From Comamonadaceae bacterium (GTDB taxonomy: Bacteria; Pseudomonadota; Gammaproteobacteria; Burkholderiales; Burkholderiaceae_C), in contig CANGCZ010000084.1 of assembly GCA_947452325.1 (NCBI GenBank), forward strand, positions 1 through 6,991: a stretch of DNA of 6,991 nucleotides, written 5' to 3'. The notes beneath the pieces are model-generated. The model did no database searches. It saw nothing but the letters and a program-made list of their open reading frames with translations, and was not told the origin of the DNA. The position numbers and the translations under genes were made by a program. Below are positions 6,154-6,991 of the stretch, one piece after another. The stretch's first letter is position 1; each line of letters starts with the position of its first letter.

Positions 6154-6470
6154 TGGCCAGGTTTGATGTTTATCCAAACCCAAGTTCATCAGCAGTGACA
6201 ACGCCTTATCTGCTAGATGTGCAAAGTGACTTGTTCAATGGCTTGGACACCAGAATGGTCATACCGCTGAGGACGCAGAGTGCTTTTGCCAAAGTGAAAT
6301 TGCCGGAACGCTTGATGCCGATTTTCACCATCAAAGGCAAAAAACTGGTGCTGGAAACATCCAAAATGGCATCTGTTCCTACACGGATACTTAAGCAACC
6401 TGTCGCCACTTTGCAGGATCAGCAAAGCACGGTGGTCGTTGCTTTAGATTTTTTGTTCAACGGCTATTGA
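6153..6470 (+). CDS. ccdB: CcdB-family type II toxin, with an altered C-terminus
   Basis: A 105-residue toxin of the CcdB family, whose F-plasmid member traps DNA gyrase in its cleavage complex. Family features seen are the start ARFDVYPNP, LLDVQSDLF at about 20-28, RMVIPL at about 34-39, the central KMASVP at about 76-81, and the terminal helix ending ALDFLFNGY. The fold-defining parts (DVQSD, MVIPL, MASVP) match F CcdB well. In F CcdB the last three residues Trp-Gly-Ile are essential for gyrase poisoning. Here they are Asn-Gly-Tyr, so the tryptophan is replaced while the glycine stays. This could mean a different gyrase interface, a different potency, or an inactive toxin. The start is the ATG overlapping the ccdA stop; an in-frame upstream ATG at 6138 would lie inside ccdA and is less likely. 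The stop overlaps the end of the convergent deacylase gene. Confidence 0.92.
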   Translation: MARFDVYPNPSSSAVTTPYLLDVQSDLFNGLDTRMVIPLRTQSAFAKVKLPERLMPIFTIKGKKLVLETSKMASVPTRILKQPVATLQDQQSTVVVALDFLFNGY

Positions 6471-6970
6471 TTTTGGTCAGCCACTGCCTGACACACATCC
6501 ACCCACTGCCCCTGTGTCACTTGCTCAAGCAACGCCACCGATATCCTCACCGCGCTATTGACCGAGCCCGCTGCTGGCAACACCTCGTCAAAGGCTTTCA
6601 AAGACACATCCAAATAAACAGGCAGTGGTCGCGCCAAGCCGAACGGGCAAACGCCGCCCACCGGGTGACCGGTGATGTCAGCCACTACATCGGGCGACAA
6701 CATCTTGCCCTTGCCCAATGCGGTTTTGAATTTCAAGTTATCTATGCGTGCATCGCCGCGTGCCACCACCAACACATCGCGGCCATCACTCAGTTTGAAT
6801 GCCAGTGTTTTAGCGATGCGCCCGGGCTCAACGCCATGTGCAGCAGCCGCCAGCGCCACAGTGGCGGTGTTGGCCTCGGTTTCCAAAATCGGAATATCCA
6901 GTTTCAATGACTGAAAAAATGCTTGAACAGAAGACAGGCTCATGGTGGCAGTGTGTGTGGCGGTTAACAT
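6464..6970 (-). CDS. YbaK/EbsC-family aminoacyl-tRNA deacylase (trans-editing)
   Basis: A 168-residue protein of the YbaK/ProX/EbsC (INS) family, free-standing editing domains that hydrolyse wrongly charged aminoacyl-tRNA, typically mischarged tRNA-Pro. Visible marks are the N-terminal LDIPILETEANTATVALAAAAHGVEPG, Lys54 in RIAKTLAFKL (the expected position of the family's conserved lysine), LVVARGDARID (67-77), and GHPVGGVCPFG (101-111), the family's conserved Gly-Pro-Gly loop. Subfamily and exact substrate cannot be told from sequence alone, so I give no symbol. The ATG at 6970 follows GAGA; an internal ATG at 6943 would give 159 residues starting MSLSSVQAFF, closer to many relatives but without an obvious Shine-Dalgarno. 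Transcription enters from beyond the right edge. Its 3' end overlaps ccdB by 7 bp tail to tail. It looks like a housekeeping-type neighbour bordering the defence genes. Confidence 0.92.
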   Translation of the reverse strand: MLTATHTATMSLSSVQAFFQSLKLDIPILETEANTATVALAAAAHGVEPGRIAKTLAFKLSDGRDVLVVARGDARIDNLKFKTALGKGKMLSPDVVADITGHPVGGVCPFGLARPLPVYLDVSLKAFDEVLPAAGSVNSAVRISVALLEQVTQGQWVDVCQAVADQNQ

Positions 6971-6991
6971 GATTCTCAGTTATTCAAGCAA

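Noticed and set aside
1..6991. Insertion sequences, CRISPR arrays, tRNA or other RNA genes
   Set aside because: No transposase frame, regular repeat-spacer pattern or tRNA-like cloverleaf sequence was recognised on reading either strand.

Overview
The window reads as bacterial, and most likely comes from a betaproteobacterium of the order Burkholderiales, possibly Comamonadaceae. That placement is inferred from moderate-to-high GC coding sequence, codon use and protein style, not from a marker gene. It looks like an accessory (defence) locus next to an ordinary housekeeping-type gene.

Minus strand, about 5243 down to 1: a type III-like restriction-modification operon. It is transcribed in the order res (5243-2151), a 44-codon ORF (2137-2003), an NYN/PIN-like nuclease gene (2006-1161), and then mod (1110 to beyond the left edge). 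The helicase-endonuclease (Res) and the N6-adenine methyltransferase (Mod) carry the expected motifs. Only the first 370 codons of mod are in the window. The gene order is the reverse of the textbook mod-res order. The two genes between res and mod are packed tightly: 13 nt after res, then an ATGA overlap. A putative ribonuclease and a small unknown protein are therefore built into the operon.

5244-5393: a short, very AT-rich divergent intergenic region. It contains a 20-bp near-perfect palindrome about midway between res and the gene on the other side. Plus strand, 5394-5759: a small helix-turn-helix protein of the HigA/addiction-antidote type. No toxin gene is visible beside it, so it may be an orphan antitoxin recruited as a controller of the restriction operon (inference).

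Plus strand, 5881-6470: a ccdAB toxin-antitoxin pair with a 1-nt TGATG overlap, preceded by a repeat/palindrome cluster that looks like its operator. The CcdB C-terminus differs from the gyrase-poisoning terminus of F-plasmid CcdB. Minus strand, 6970-6464: a YbaK/EbsC-family aminoacyl-tRNA deacylase whose last codons overlap the end of ccdB by 7 bp.

Taken together, the window holds a DNA-targeting restriction system with an embedded putative RNase and microprotein, a divergent regulator, and a stabilising toxin-antitoxin pair. This looks like a compact defence island. The most novel part is the res / 44-aa ORF / NYN / mod arrangement.
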